A stretch of 5,634 nt of DNA, taken from Pseudomonadota bacterium (GTDB lineage: Bacteria; Pseudomonadota; Alphaproteobacteria; Rhizobiales; Hyphomicrobiaceae). Below are positions 1 to 5,634 of this stretch, piece by piece. The translations under genes were made by a program, and so were the position numbers. Every line of letters begins with the position of its first letter. The first letter of the stretch is position 1. The notes beneath the pieces were generated by a model, which saw nothing but the letters and a program-made list of their open reading frames with translations, ran no database searches and had not been told where the DNA came from. Where the stretch lies: positions 1-5,634 of the forward strand of contig JAFAFW010000036.1 of the NCBI GenBank assembly GCA_023423275.1, written 5' to 3'.

Positions 1-440
1 ACGGCCGATAACCCCGTCTGCCTATGAACAGCGCGCACGCCACTTTCCGTCCTGTTCTGGTGCTGACCGCCCGGCCCACCGGCCCGGAAGGTATCGAAGC
101 GAACCTCCGACAGATCGAGGTGCGCAGGAGCTGCCATTGCAGGCGCATCGAGTTTGAAAATCCCGATGTACCAGTTCTTGCGTTTGTGATGCGGGCGGAC
201 CGGACTCTGGGCGACCCACAGGATCGAACCAATCCAGGAGGCCGCGAAGTCCGCAGCTCCCGGTCCGGTCACGATCACAACAGCGGACGCGGGCCCATGG
301 CCGTCCGGATCCGGACCACTGGCAACGCTGAGGTCGAGATCCGCATGCTCAGCGCCCGCGGCCAGGGCTTCGAGGGTTCGGGCGAGCGCGATCCGGCACT
401 CCACCGGACCGCGACCGCTTGTCAGCAGAAGACGGATCAT
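1..440 (-). CDS. prfH: Peptide chain release factor homologue PrfH (RF-H), 3' end cut off by window edge
   Basis: Reading the minus strand from the ATG at 440 gives 146 codons with no stop before the left edge. The protein carries the class I release factor GGQ signature as AGGPGGQHQNRTESGVRA (residues 120-137, GGQ at 124-126), the loop that triggers peptidyl-tRNA hydrolysis in the ribosomal peptidyl transferase centre. A basic block RPHHKRKNW (82-90) lies upstream, as I recall for RF-H proteins. The N-terminal part is far too short to hold the codon-recognition domain of RF1/RF2, which is the hallmark of PrfH. Known family members are about 200 residues long, so some 50-60 C-terminal residues lie outside the window. 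The start is set by the ATGA overlap with the rtcB stop and by a GGGAGGA ribosome binding site six bases upstream, indicating translational coupling. In characterised systems PrfH acts on ribosomes cleaved in the 16S decoding centre before RtcB repairs them. Family and start are certain; the role here is inferred from homology. Confidence 0.93.
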   Translation of the reverse strand, partial: MIRLLLTSGRGPVECRIALARTLEALAAGAEHADLDLSVASGPDPDGHGPASAVVIVTGPGAADFAASWIGSILWVAQSPVRPHHKRKNWYIGIFKLDAPAMAAPAHLDLSEVRFDTFRAGGPGGQHQNRTESGVRAVHRQTGLSA

Positions 441-1600
441 CGGCGGTCCTCCCGGCCGCGGAAAGGCACCTTGGCTCCTCCGCCCGCCGTCTTGAAGGTG
501 ACGAGAGGCCGAAATGTCGCGACCACGCGCGCGAGGCCAAAGTCGACGAGGTCGGCGATGACCCGATCGATGTTCTTGTAGGCGTCGGGCGCTTCTTCAA
601 CGAGAAGATTGCGGTCCTCGCAGACGATGACGCCGCCGAACGGATTGCGCTCCATGCGCGCCCTCTCCGCTTTGCCTGTCCGTATGCGGCCATGCATGGA
701 CGCCCGGTCGAACTTGCGGCCTGCTCCATGGGCCAGTGACGCCAGTGCCTCCGATTTATCCGCAGCCGTCGGCGCAACGAGATAGGACAGCGTCCCGCGC
801 GATCCTGGGATCGGAACAAGACCACGGTCAGCGGGCGCGGTGCCTTTACGATGCAGAACCCCACCGCTGCCGATCTCGACCAGGTTGTGACTGAGATCGG
901 CGATCGGCCGGATATCCGAACGCACGGCCACCGCCGCGCGCTCCGCAATGATCCTCCGGTTCAGGACAGCCCATCGCACGGCCACGTCGTGGTCGGAACG
1001 GTAAGTCTTTCCTGCGGCATCCGCAGGATCAAGCGCGGCGGCGCTGTCAGCAAGGTGCCGCTGCAGGATCGCATATCCCAGCCCGCGCGAACCGGAATGA
1101 ACCAGCACGAAGGCGCGCTCGCGATCCAGATCAGCCTCTGCCGCCAGCTCCGGTGCGACGATCGCCTCGATCGCTTGCAGCTCGCAGAAGTGATTGCCGC
1201 CGCCGATACTGCCGAGCGCCGTATCGAACGGAGTTTCCTCAAGGCCGACGCCGGCCAGGCGCGCCTTGGCGTTGCCATCCCACGGCTCATCGAGCACGCG
1301 CAGACGCTCCGCCGCTTTATCGACGCGCAGCTTGCGAACGGCGACATCGAGGTGAAACAGCCCCATGCCGCAGCCGATATCGGACCCCACAAAGCGTGGA
1401 TGAATATGCTCCGCGAGAATACTGCAGCCGACGGGACCGTATTTCCCCGCGTGCAAATCCGGCATGGCAGCCACGGCCTTGATGCCCGGCAAACCGGCAA
1501 CATCTTCGAGCTGTCGAACGGCATTGCCCTCGATCCAGGCTTTGGACGAGGCGAAGGTGTGGATCGGCGCGCGGCCGCCCACGATGGGAGAAGTGCCCAT
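437..1600 (-). CDS. rtcB: RtcB-family RNA ligase (RtcB2-like, PrfH-linked)
   Basis: GTP- and Mn(II)-dependent RNA ligase of 387 residues, expected in the cytoplasm, joining 2',3'-cyclic phosphate or 3'-phosphate ends to 5'-OH ends. The family motifs appear in order: MPDLHAGK (46-53), GSDIGCGMG (72-80, metal ligands D74 and C77), GGGNHFCE (133-140), VHSGSRGLG (167-175), DLSHNLVE (235-242), HRKGTAP (250-256), IPGSRGTLSYLV (264-275) and LAHGAGRKFDR (289-299). H291 corresponds to the histidine that is guanylylated. All expected catalytic residues seem intact and the length is close to the roughly 400-residue norm. I chose the ATG at 1600 because MGTS followed by the WIEG-AVRQLE region matches what I recall of RtcB2 N-termini. 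An in-frame ATG at 1636 would add 12 residues, and neither start has a good ribosome binding site. It is the first gene of a two-gene unit, its stop overlapping prfH. That linkage points to the RtcB2 branch, which repairs cleaved rRNA, rather than the RtcA-linked branch. No rtcA or rtcR is visible. Confidence 0.95.
   Translation of the reverse strand: MGTSPIVGGRAPIHTFASSKAWIEGNAVRQLEDVAGLPGIKAVAAMPDLHAGKYGPVGCSILAEHIHPRFVGSDIGCGMGLFHLDVAVRKLRVDKAAERLRVLDEPWDGNAKARLAGVGLEETPFDTALGSIGGGNHFCELQAIEAIVAPELAAEADLDRERAFVLVHSGSRGLGYAILQRHLADSAAALDPADAAGKTYRSDHDVAVRWAVLNRRIIAERAAVAVRSDIRPIADLSHNLVEIGSGGVLHRKGTAPADRGLVPIPGSRGTLSYLVAPTAADKSEALASLAHGAGRKFDRASMHGRIRTGKAERARMERNPFGGVIVCEDRNLLVEEAPDAYKNIDRVIADLVDFGLARVVATFRPLVTFKTAGGGAKVPFRGREDRR
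447..453 (-). promoter_or_regulatory. Strong Shine-Dalgarno for prfH inside the rtcB 3' end
   Basis: The minus strand reads GGGAGGA here, six bases before the prfH ATG at 440. It lies within the last codons of rtcB. Together with the ATGA overlap of stop and start it supports coupled translation of the ligase and release factor, and it fixes the prfH start. Confidence 0.8.
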
Positions 1601-1777
1601 GTCTGATCTTTCAGGAGTGAATTCAGGCTTACGCATCGCCTACCGGAAAACCGGCAGCGCGTGCATCAATGGCCTCAGCGCACCGCGAACGCAGTGAACG
1701 TCAGACCTGGCCCCGAGCGGGGCGGCGAGACAGCGATGTCATCGAGCCAACTCCCAAGAAAAGCGATCATTCATCTG

Positions 1778-1811
1778 ATCGGAGCGCGCTCATACAGAAA
1801 ATCGCTCCGAT
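1778..1811. promoter_or_regulatory. 9-bp perfect inverted repeat with overlapping 10-bp palindrome, candidate operator
   Basis: ATCGGAGCG at 1778-1786 is repeated in inverted orientation as CGCTCCGAT at 1803-1811, with a 16-base spacer. The left arm overlaps a second perfect palindrome, GAGCGCGCTC at 1782-1791. The right arm ends six bases before a TATACT hexamer. The location upstream of the unknown plus-strand gene suggests a repressor or activator site, or an RNA hairpin. There is no T-run after it, so an intrinsic terminator is unlikely. The symmetry is seen directly; the regulatory role is inference. Confidence 0.4.
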
Positions 1812-1817
1812 GTGCAA

Positions 1818-1823
1818 TATACT
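1818..1823 (+). promoter_or_regulatory. Possible -10 box for the unknown plus-strand gene
   Basis: TATACT matches the sigma-70 -10 consensus at five of six positions and stands out in an AT-richer pocket of a GC-rich region. No good -35 hexamer lies 16-18 bases upstream (CAGAAA at 1795-1800), so the promoter would be weak or activator-dependent. Transcription from it would give a leader of about 50 bases before the ATG at 1882. Confidence 0.3.
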
Positions 1824-1881
1824 TCGACGCAAGTCGCAAGCGCGGCACGCGGGGTTCCAGAGGAAGAGTGGCAAGAAAAAT

Positions 1882-2826
1882 ATGATCGTTCGCGCCTACG
1901 ACATCAACATCCAGCACAACACTGTCGAACCGGGAGCCGACGACTGCGACGGCTGGTGCTTCGGACTTCCGCCGGGCATCACGCCGGAGCAATGGCCGCT
2001 GGACCCGATCAGCGGCTATCCTCTCATGCACGGCTTCACAATCCGCTTGCCGGACGATTATCGCTGTCACGGCCCGGAGATTGCCGCGCTCAGCTTCTTT
2101 GCAACGGCTGCGGATCAGAATGATGGCGGCGCGCGTGCGCGTCCTGCACTCCGCGAGGCCGTGCTCGGATCCGGAGGCGCTCCCGCCCAGCCGGAGCTGA
2201 TGCCGTTCTACGCTGCTGCCCGGTCAGCTCATCCGCGCCTGCATCGGATGCAGGACATCCTCGGCTATGAGTACGCGGTCGTCCTGCTGAAGACCGAGGA
2301 GTTCGCGGGACCGCCGTGCCCGCCGCCACTCCACGAAGCCAATGCGTTCCTGCGTGCCAACGATCGCCCTGGCTGGCTGGAGTCCGGAGCGGTGAACTAT
2401 TTCAAAGCGGAGGCCGTGCCCACGAATCTCGCCGAGCAGGACACGCACTATTTCAAACCGTTGTTCGGCGACTATCCTGACGGCACCCTCGGATGGAACC
2501 GCGAGCTTCGGCTGACGCCGCGCGCTCGCGATCCGAACGCCGGAAAAGCACCGATGGAGGATTTCGGAGACGGCACGCCCTCCGGTTACACCAATTACTT
2601 CTATTGGGCCGACGGCGTCGTCAAAACCGAGAACTATCACCTGCATGACTGGGCCGAAGACCACAAACCGAACCACATCGGCGGAACGATGCGGCCGATC
2701 CAGGCAACACCGGAGTTCAGCCCCTATTGCATCGGCTTTGAGGAATACTTCGGCGGCTACAATTTCGGCGGCGGCAATGCGCAGCTTGATTTTCGTGACA
2801 TGAAACTGGACTGGGCATGCGGCTGA
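1882..2826 (+). CDS. Hypothetical protein of 314 residues, unrecognised family
   Basis: I do not recognise this protein. The preferred start, ATG at 1882, opens with MIVRAYDINIQHN, a natural-looking N-terminus; the frame is open back to 1669, but that extension is Arg/Ser/Lys-rich and looks non-coding. The ribosome binding site is poor: AGGAAGAG ends 13 bases before the ATG. The protein is acidic, rich in aromatic residues, Gly and Pro, and has no signal peptide or membrane segment, so it is probably soluble and cytoplasmic. Notable segments are DDCDGWCFGLPPG (20-32), SGYPLMHGF (44-52), SFFATAADQNDGG (71-83), a Tyr/Trp-rich stretch YTNYFYWADG (236-245), HIGGTMRPIQ (265-274) and GGYNFGGGNAQLDF (291-304). 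The last two faintly recall the C-terminus of DUF1963/YwqG-like proteins, but this is too weak to assign. It is divergent from the rtcB-prfH pair and converges on the NADH dehydrogenase gene, five bases apart. A real gene is likely; function is unknown. Confidence 0.8.
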   Translation: MIVRAYDINIQHNTVEPGADDCDGWCFGLPPGITPEQWPLDPISGYPLMHGFTIRLPDDYRCHGPEIAALSFFATAADQNDGGARARPALREAVLGSGGAPAQPELMPFYAAARSAHPRLHRMQDILGYEYAVVLLKTEEFAGPPCPPPLHEANAFLRANDRPGWLESGAVNYFKAEAVPTNLAEQDTHYFKPLFGDYPDGTLGWNRELRLTPRARDPNAGKAPMEDFGDGTPSGYTNYFYWADGVVKTENYHLHDWAEDHKPNHIGGTMRPIQATPEFSPYCIGFEEYFGGYNFGGGNAQLDFRDMKLDWACG

Positions 2827-2829
2827 CGA

Positions 2830-2857
2830 CGTCAAGGGTGAGGCCATCGCCCTGACG
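2830..2857. terminator. Weak hairpin at the convergent gene ends
   Basis: CGTCA-(A)-GGG at 2830-2838 can pair with CCCTGACG at 2850-2857, giving eight base pairs with one bulged A and an 11-base loop. It starts four bases after the stop of the unknown gene and overlaps the stop of the oppositely oriented dehydrogenase gene. It could serve both transcripts, but there is no T-tract on either side, so Rho-independent termination is doubtful. Confidence 0.25.
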
Positions 2858-4160
2858 CTGGCATGGTGCGCGACCGCTCGTCCGTCCCCGCCGCGCGGCC
2901 TTGCGTGATCAATCGGGCGCTCCTCTGGTCACGCATGTAGATCCACAGCCAGTTGATGGCGACGTTCAGACGGTTGCGGACGCCGATCAGAAAGTAGATG
3001 TGGGCCAGGCCCCAGACCCACCAGGCCAGCGCACCGCGCAGCTTGATGCGGCCAAAATCGATAATGGCAAGTCGCTTCCCGATCGTCGCGAGGTTTCCCG
3101 CATGCTTGTACTGGAAGGCGTCCTTTCCCGGCTCTCCACGCAGCCGCGCCTTGATCATCAACGCCGCGTGGCGGCCCTGCTGCTTGGCCGCTGGCGCAAT
3201 GCCGGGAACCGGCGCGCCATCGGGTGCGGTTATGGTTGCCGTATCGCCGACGACGAAGATTTCTGGGTGGCCAGGCATCGTCAGATCCGGCTCGACCTTG
3301 ACGCGGCCGGCACGATCGGCCGGTGCGCCGAGCCACTCCCCGGCCGGAGAGGCCTGGACGCCGGCGGCCCAGATGATCGTTGACGCCGGAAGGGTCTTGC
3401 CGCCGTAGGCGACGCCAGTGGCCGTACACGCCGAGACAGGGTGGCCGAGCTCGATTTCGACACCGAGCTTCTCCAGCGCGCGATGCGCATAAGCCGACAG
3501 GTCTTCCGTGAACCCGGCAAGCACGCGCGGCCCGGCCTCGATCAGAACCACGCGCGTTTGCCGCGTATCGATATAGCGGAAATCGCGAGGCAGCGTGACC
3601 CGAGCAAGTTCTGCGATGGTGCCGGCAAGTTCGACACCGGTCGGCCCGGCGCCGATGATGACGAAGGTGAGCAGCGCCGCCCGCCGTTCCAGATCGGCTT
3701 CCCGCTCCGCCTTCTCGAACGCGACCAGGATGCGGCGGCGAATGGTCGTCGCGTCCTCCAGCGTCTTGAGGCCAGGCGCGAAGGGTTCCCAGTCGTCATG
3801 GCCGAAATACGCATGTCGCGCGCCGGTGGCGAGCACCAGCGTGTCGTAGGAAAGCGTCTCGCCAGTATCGAGCATCAGGCGACGGCTCGCGATATCGATC
3901 CCCTCGACCGCTGCCAGCAGTGTCGTAACCTCGGGCCGCTTCCAGACGAGATGGCGGATCGGCCACGCAATCTCGGACGTCGCCAGAGATGCGGTCGCGA
4001 CCTGATAGAGCAGCGGCTGGAAGAGATGGTGGTTGCGCCGGTCGACGATCGTGATGCGAACAGGCGCGCCAGCGAGATGATGCACGGCTTCGAGGCCGCC
4101 GAAACCTGCCCCGACCACGACAACATGATGGCGATCTGACGCTGGAACGTTCGCAGGCAT
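2832..4160 (-). CDS. ndh: Type II NADH:quinone dehydrogenase (NDH-2), FAD-dependent
   Basis: Complete 442-residue flavoprotein that would oxidise NADH and pass electrons to membrane quinone without pumping protons. Two Rossmann folds are clear: the FAD site VVVVGAGFGGL (13-23) and the NADH site VIIGAGPTGVELAG (167-180). Other NDH-2 landmarks are NHHLFQPLLYQVATA (43-57), PGLKTLEDA (129-137), IIWAAGVQAS (262-271), the FAD-contacting FVVGDTA (302-308) and APAAKQQG (322-329) in the place of the usual AQxAxQ quinone motif. The segment AWWVWGLAHIYFLIGVRNRL (379-398) and the following residues to about 409 are hydrophobic and basic, as expected of the C-terminal membrane-anchoring region. Length is typical for bacterial NDH-2 (about 400-450). 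The start is supported by AAGGAG four bases upstream. The LOG-family gene lies 126 bases upstream on the same strand, enough room for a separate promoter. The related sulfide:quinone reductases lack this combination of motifs, so NDH-2 is strongly preferred. Confidence 0.93.
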   Translation of the reverse strand: MPANVPASDRHHVVVVGAGFGGLEAVHHLAGAPVRITIVDRRNHHLFQPLLYQVATASLATSEIAWPIRHLVWKRPEVTTLLAAVEGIDIASRRLMLDTGETLSYDTLVLATGARHAYFGHDDWEPFAPGLKTLEDATTIRRRILVAFEKAEREADLERRAALLTFVIIGAGPTGVELAGTIAELARVTLPRDFRYIDTRQTRVVLIEAGPRVLAGFTEDLSAYAHRALEKLGVEIELGHPVSACTATGVAYGGKTLPASTIIWAAGVQASPAGEWLGAPADRAGRVKVEPDLTMPGHPEIFVVGDTATITAPDGAPVPGIAPAAKQQGRHAALMIKARLRGEPGKDAFQYKHAGNLATIGKRLAIIDFGRIKLRGALAWWVWGLAHIYFLIGVRNRLNVAINWLWIYMRDQRSARLITQGRAAGTDERSRTMPASGRWPHP

Positions 4161-4286
4161 CGCACTCCTTCACTTTCTGGAAGGCCGCATGCGGCGGAGG
4201 TTCAATCGCATTCGTAACGCGCGCAGCCCCCGATCGGATACGCGGTGGAAGTTATCGAAATGCAGATAATGATTTCGCGCGGTGAA
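4161..4286 (-). other. Spacer between the LOG-family gene and the NDH-2 gene
   Basis: Besides the ribosome binding site and the GCCGCATGCGGC palindrome, this 126-base spacer has an AT-richer patch on its LOG-proximal side (about 4245-4275), where a promoter for the dehydrogenase would be expected. CATTAT there matches the -10 consensus only partly, and I cannot name a convincing -35. No terminator hairpin with a T-run follows the LOG-family stop. Confidence 0.35.
4165..4170 (-). promoter_or_regulatory. Shine-Dalgarno of the NDH-2 gene
   Basis: The minus strand reads AAGGAG, four bases before the ATG at 4160, and decides that start. A perfect 12-bp palindrome, GCCGCATGCGGC at 4184-4195, sits 13 bases further upstream in the leader. 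Confidence 0.75.
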
Positions 4287-5102
4287 CTAAAGAGGGGGGT
4301 CGGCGAGAAGGCCGCGCCGGACGAGCGAGGCCCAGCCCGCTTCCGCAGTCTCGGCGAATTCGAATAGTTTGAGGTCATCGGGCGAGACCATACCCTCTTC
4401 GGCAAGGGCTTCGAAATTGATGATCCTGCGCCAATAGCTTTCCCCGAACAGCACGATCGGAGCCGGCGGCGCCTTTCGCGTCTGTTGAAGGGTCAGCAGC
4501 TCGAACAGCTCGTCCATCGTGCCAAATCCGCCCGGGAAAATCGCGAGAGCGTTGGCACGCATCGCCAGATGCATCTTGCGCATCGCAAAGTAGTGAAAGC
4601 GGAAGCTGAGCTCCGGGGTGATGTAGGGATTTGGCGCCTGCTCATGCGGCAACGTTATGTTGAAGCCGATGCTGGGCGCGCCGACATCCGCCGCTCCACG
4701 ATTGGCCGCTTCCATGATGCCCGGCCCACCGCCCGTTGCGATGACATTGTCGCGCCATCTGTTCCGCGGCGCAAAGGCCCCGCCACGCTCCGAGGCAATG
4801 CTGGCGAACTCCCGCGCGATCCGGTAGAAGTCCGACCTCTGGCGCAAGCGCTCGGCGGCTTTCTTCTCGACATCCGTATGCGCGGCTTCAACGACAGCCG
4901 CGGCCTGCTCGGGCGAGGGGACACGCGCTCCGCCGAATACGATGATGGTCGACCGGATGCCCCAATCGCGCAACGCCAAGTCCGCCTTGGCGTATTCAAG
5001 CGCAAAGCGGATGGACCGCATCTCGTCGCGCAGCAAAAACTGCGTATCTTCGACCGCAAGCAAGGTGCTGCGCGAGCCGTTCCGGGCAATCGGCTTGTCC
5101 AT
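4287..5102 (-). CDS. LOG-family (TIGR00730-like) nucleotide-binding protein, possible nucleoside 5'-monophosphate phosphoribohydrolase
   Basis: Protein of 271 residues with the two signatures of the LOG/lysine-decarboxylase-like fold: GGGPGIMEAANRGA (124-137) and PGGFGTMDELFELLT (190-204), the PGGxGTxxE motif that binds and hydrolyses the ribosyl phosphate. RKMH at 175-178 supplies the conserved Arg before it. Characterised members split adenine-type riboside monophosphates into base and ribose 5-phosphate; the old label lysine decarboxylase is wrong. The protein is longer than the compact LOG enzymes (about 190 residues). It has a 50-residue N-terminal extension rich in charged residues, and a helical, highly charged insert (about 64-116) between the first strand IIVFGGARVP (53-62) and the GGGPGIM loop, as in the larger bacterial subgroup. 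No signal peptide or membrane segment is seen, so it should be cytoplasmic. The ribosome binding site is weak, GAGAGGG about 13 bases before the ATG. The substrate is unknown. Family is sure; activity is inferred. Confidence 0.9.
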   Translation of the reverse strand: MDKPIARNGSRSTLLAVEDTQFLLRDEMRSIRFALEYAKADLALRDWGIRSTIIVFGGARVPSPEQAAAVVEAAHTDVEKKAAERLRQRSDFYRIAREFASIASERGGAFAPRNRWRDNVIATGGGPGIMEAANRGAADVGAPSIGFNITLPHEQAPNPYITPELSFRFHYFAMRKMHLAMRANALAIFPGGFGTMDELFELLTLQQTRKAPPAPIVLFGESYWRRIINFEALAEEGMVSPDDLKLFEFAETAEAGWASLVRRGLLADPPL

Positions 5103-5134
5103 ATCGGTATCGCGGCCCTCTCGTGTGCGAAACA

Positions 5135-5156
5135 GCGCCCTCCGTCACGAGGGCGC
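5135..5156 (-). terminator. Hairpin after the dehydratase gene, possible terminator
   Basis: GCGCCCTC at 5135-5142 and GAGGGCGC at 5149-5156 form a perfect 8-bp GC-rich stem with a six-base loop. It starts 14 bases past the stop of the dehydratase gene in transcription direction. Only a short TGTTTCG follows, so termination may be partial, and it lies in the leader of the LOG-family gene. Confidence 0.5.
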
Positions 5157-5170
5157 CGCTGTACCGGCTG

Positions 5171-5634
5171 CTAGAACGCCTTCGTCACATCCGGGCGATA
5201 CTTGTTCTTCGGGACGAAGCCGGAGCGCTCCGCTTCGCGCTGATTCCGGACCCAGACTTCGCGGTCGGGGTGCAAACCGCCGCCGCGCGTCGCAGGCACC
5301 GCCGTATGCCGCGCGCGATGCAGCAGGCGCGTGTCCGCCTTCCCGCAATTGGGATGGATGCCGCCATTGTCCGCGACCACTTTGTCCCAGGCCGCTTTGC
5401 GCCTTTTAGCGATGGCCGGATCGTTCAGCACCGTGCAGTTGAGTTCGTTCGTGTTCAAATCGACGACGATCTCATCGCCATCGTCGATGAACGCGATCGG
5501 ACCGCCGAGCGCTGCCTCCGGCCCGACGTGGCCGATAACAAGACCAACGGAACCGCCCGAGAACCGCGCATCGGTCATCAGCGCCACGACGATGCCGCGC
5601 TCGCGGCACAGCGTGGTGATCCGCGACGTCGGAT
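5171..5634 (-). CDS. ilvD: Dihydroxy-acid dehydratase / IlvD-Edd family, C-terminal part (5' end outside the window)
   Basis: The last 153 codons of a gene that enters from the right edge; no true start is in the window (an internal GTG at 5587 is only a Val codon). The visible protein begins PTSRITTLCRERGIV and continues through ALMTDARFSGGSVGLVIGHV and GPEAALGGPIAFIDDGDEIVVD. This is the C-terminal swivel domain of the IlvD/Edd family, including the RFSGG serine that acts as catalytic base in dihydroxy-acid dehydratase. IlvD makes 2-ketoacids for branched-chain amino acid synthesis in the cytoplasm with an iron-sulfur cluster, but the cluster cysteines are encoded outside the window. The last 75 or so residues (from about KAAWDKVVADNGG to the terminal DVTKAF) do not resemble the usual IlvD ending, GVLAKYA-like, so a sugar-acid dehydratase or a divergent IlvD paralogue is possible. 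The family is sure, the exact substrate is not. Confidence 0.8.
   Translation of the reverse strand, partial: PTSRITTLCRERGIVVALMTDARFSGGSVGLVIGHVGPEAALGGPIAFIDDGDEIVVDLNTNELNCTVLNDPAIAKRRKAAWDKVVADNGGIHPNCGKADTRLLHRARHTAVPATRGGGLHPDREVWVRNQREAERSGFVPKNKYRPDVTKAF

Larger units (their letters stand above)
1601..1881. other. Divergent intergenic region between rtcB and the unknown gene
   Basis: About 280 bases separate the preferred starts of two divergently transcribed genes, so promoters for both should lie here. What I can see is a small CCGG-AAAA-CCGG inverted repeat near 1643-1654, a GCCCC-GAGC-GGGGC hairpin at 1710-1723, a longer inverted repeat at 1778-1811 and a possible -10 box at 1818-1823 (the last two are listed separately). 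On the rtcB side I found no convincing sigma-70 promoter and no clear sigma-54 -24/-12 element. Open reading in this stretch on the plus strand is rich in Arg and Ser and does not look coding. Confidence 0.6.

Noticed and set aside
24..581. Plus-strand open frame of 185 codons across prfH and the rtcB end
   Set aside because: Antisense to the PrfH GGQ region; composition is Arg/Thr/Pro-rich and low in normal protein features.
851..1606. Plus-strand open frame of 251 codons opposite rtcB
   Set aside because: It lies fully antisense to a gene with unmistakable RtcB motifs, and its translation has no recognisable domain. Long shadow frames are expected in GC-rich genes.
1601..1720. Sigma-54 promoter for rtcB, as in RtcR-regulated rtcBA operons
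   Set aside because: No TGGCAC-N5-TTGCA-like element was found on the minus strand, and no rtcR or rtcA is present.
1669..1881. 71-residue N-terminal extension of the unknown gene
   Set aside because: Composition (Arg, Ser, Lys-rich) differs from the body of the protein, and the stretch contains the inverted repeat and possible -10 box, so it is treated as intergenic.
2224..2847. Minus-strand open frame of 207 codons opposite the unknown plus-strand gene
   Set aside because: Considered seriously because the plus gene is unrecognised. The plus frame has better amino acid balance, aromatic/Gly motifs and covers the whole interval, so the minus frame is judged a shadow.
3441..4139. Plus-strand open frame of 232 codons opposite the NDH-2 gene
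   Set aside because: Shadow of the dehydrogenase reading frame, whose FAD and NADH motifs are clear.
4202..4405. Small minus-strand open frame of 67 codons across the LOG-family gene end
   Set aside because: Overlaps the LOG-family gene in another frame, has no ribosome binding site and no recognisable features.

Overview
The window is GC-rich, with strong third-position G/C bias, and carries compact, oppositely oriented protein genes. This fits a free-living proteobacterium, probably an alphaproteobacterium, but no rRNA or other taxonomic marker is present, so the assignment is an inference. Five genes are clear from conserved motifs and one complete gene is of unknown function. I found no tRNA, rRNA, CRISPR array, insertion sequence or phage gene.

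Left part (about 1-1600, minus strand): an rtcB-type RNA ligase gene (RtcB2-like) is followed by a release-factor-like gene of the PrfH (RF-H) type. The rtcB stop and prfH start overlap as ATGA, and prfH has a strong Shine-Dalgarno sequence inside the end of rtcB. prfH runs off the left edge, but its GGQ motif is inside the window. In characterised systems this pair rescues ribosomes damaged by nucleolytic cleavage of 16S rRNA in the decoding centre: PrfH releases the stalled peptide and RtcB religates the rRNA. This is the most interesting content of the window.

Middle (1601-2826): a divergent intergenic region of about 280 bases holds a 9-bp inverted repeat overlapping a 10-bp palindrome, just upstream of a possible -10 box. 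It is followed on the plus strand by a complete 314-residue gene that I do not recognise. That gene converges on the next one with only 5 bases between the stop codons.

Right part (2832-5634, all minus strand): in transcription order these are the 3' end of a dihydroxy-acid dehydratase (IlvD/Edd family) gene, a weak hairpin terminator, a LOG-family nucleotide-binding protein (TIGR00730-like), and a complete type II NADH:quinone dehydrogenase. These look like ordinary metabolic and respiratory genes. They share a strand, but the gaps (68 and 126 bases) and the hairpin suggest they are not one tight operon. Nothing ties them functionally to the RNA-repair pair.
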